Of a stretch of 56,944 bases of DNA, positions 56,910 through 56,944 are shown piece after piece. Within the stretch, counting starts at the first letter, position 1, and each line of letters starts with the position of its first letter. Origin of the DNA: Pseudomonadota bacterium (lineage in GTDB: Bacteria; Myxococcota_A; UBA796; GCA-2862545); contig CANNIZ010000025.1 in the NCBI GenBank assembly GCA_947505245.1, forward strand, positions 1 to 56,944, read 5' to 3'. The notes beneath the pieces are model-generated. The model worked only from the letters and a program-made list of their open reading frames with translations. It had not been told where the DNA came from and made no database searches. Position numbers and translations under genes: made by a program.

Positions 56910-56944
56910 GGCGCGCGGGGGTGTCGTCGACGAGCGTCGCCGCG

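Overview
The window is very GC-rich and densely coded on both strands. It looks like a chromosomal piece of an uncultured deltaproteobacterium-type organism, most plausibly Myxococcota. The evidence is many short-signal lipoproteins with Asp-Thr-Asp-Ala linkers, a MopE-type Cys/Asp repeat protein, PKD-domain lipoproteins, a sulfatase fused to TPRs and a large multi-HPt hybrid kinase. Taxonomy is inferred from gene style only; there is no rRNA and no tRNA in the window.

Layout. 0.1-9.8 kb: nadC, a 54-residue ORF, valS, a YflT-like stress protein, then an operon of bcp, an HPt protein and a giant CHASE hybrid histidine kinase; opposite these lie a secreted protein and rsfS. 9.8-14.1 kb: leuS with two paralogous Cys-rich lipoproteins downstream; behind leuS come a long hairpin, an inverted array of 22-bp repeats, a REP-like hairpin and a broken REP-associated (Y1) transposase. 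14.1-24.2 kb: mostly surface proteins (two PKD lipoproteins, a DTDAD lipoprotein, three related two-domain lipoproteins, one of them circularly permuted), with a HEAT protein and a GT-C-type membrane glycosyltransferase. 24.2-31 kb: a GT4 glycosyltransferase whose 3' end comes from a second 22-bp repeat array, asnS, a lipoprotein, a HEAT/DUF309 protein and a membrane-anchored protein that may start at CTG. 31-39.3 kb: sulfatase-TPR lipoprotein, two paralogous proteins, a second, decayed RAYT-like gene with the same REP hairpin upstream, a three-gene operon (sigma-like membrane protein, TPR/degenerate zincin, metallo-beta-lactamase), a solitary ParA and a small XRE regulator. 39.3-41.9 kb: DUF456 membrane protein divergent from a Ski2-like helicase.

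41.9-51.9 kb is a run of seven minus-strand genes. At its head is an NAD-type formate dehydrogenase: a catalytic subunit with an in-frame TGA that reads as selenocysteine and is followed by a SECIS-like hairpin, a fused NuoE/NuoF subunit, and an iron-sulfur subunit. The [4Fe-4S] domain that normally begins the catalytic subunit is instead at the C-terminus of the iron-sulfur subunit. Two lipoproteins, a MopE/lamin-tail lipoprotein and a glycosyltransferase-like protein follow. 52-57 kb: a lysozyme-like protein without a signal peptide, a DUF4019 lipoprotein, a fibrinogen-like secreted protein, a DTDAD protein that has lost its lipobox cysteine, a patch of small overlapping ORFs that may be gene remains, and a small membrane protein.

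Most notable: the split and permuted selenocysteine formate dehydrogenase, the circularly permuted lipoprotein, the two MITE-like arrays with strict 31-bp periodicity, and the two RAYT-like genes sharing one REP sequence. All family assignments come from reading the sequence; no database search was run.
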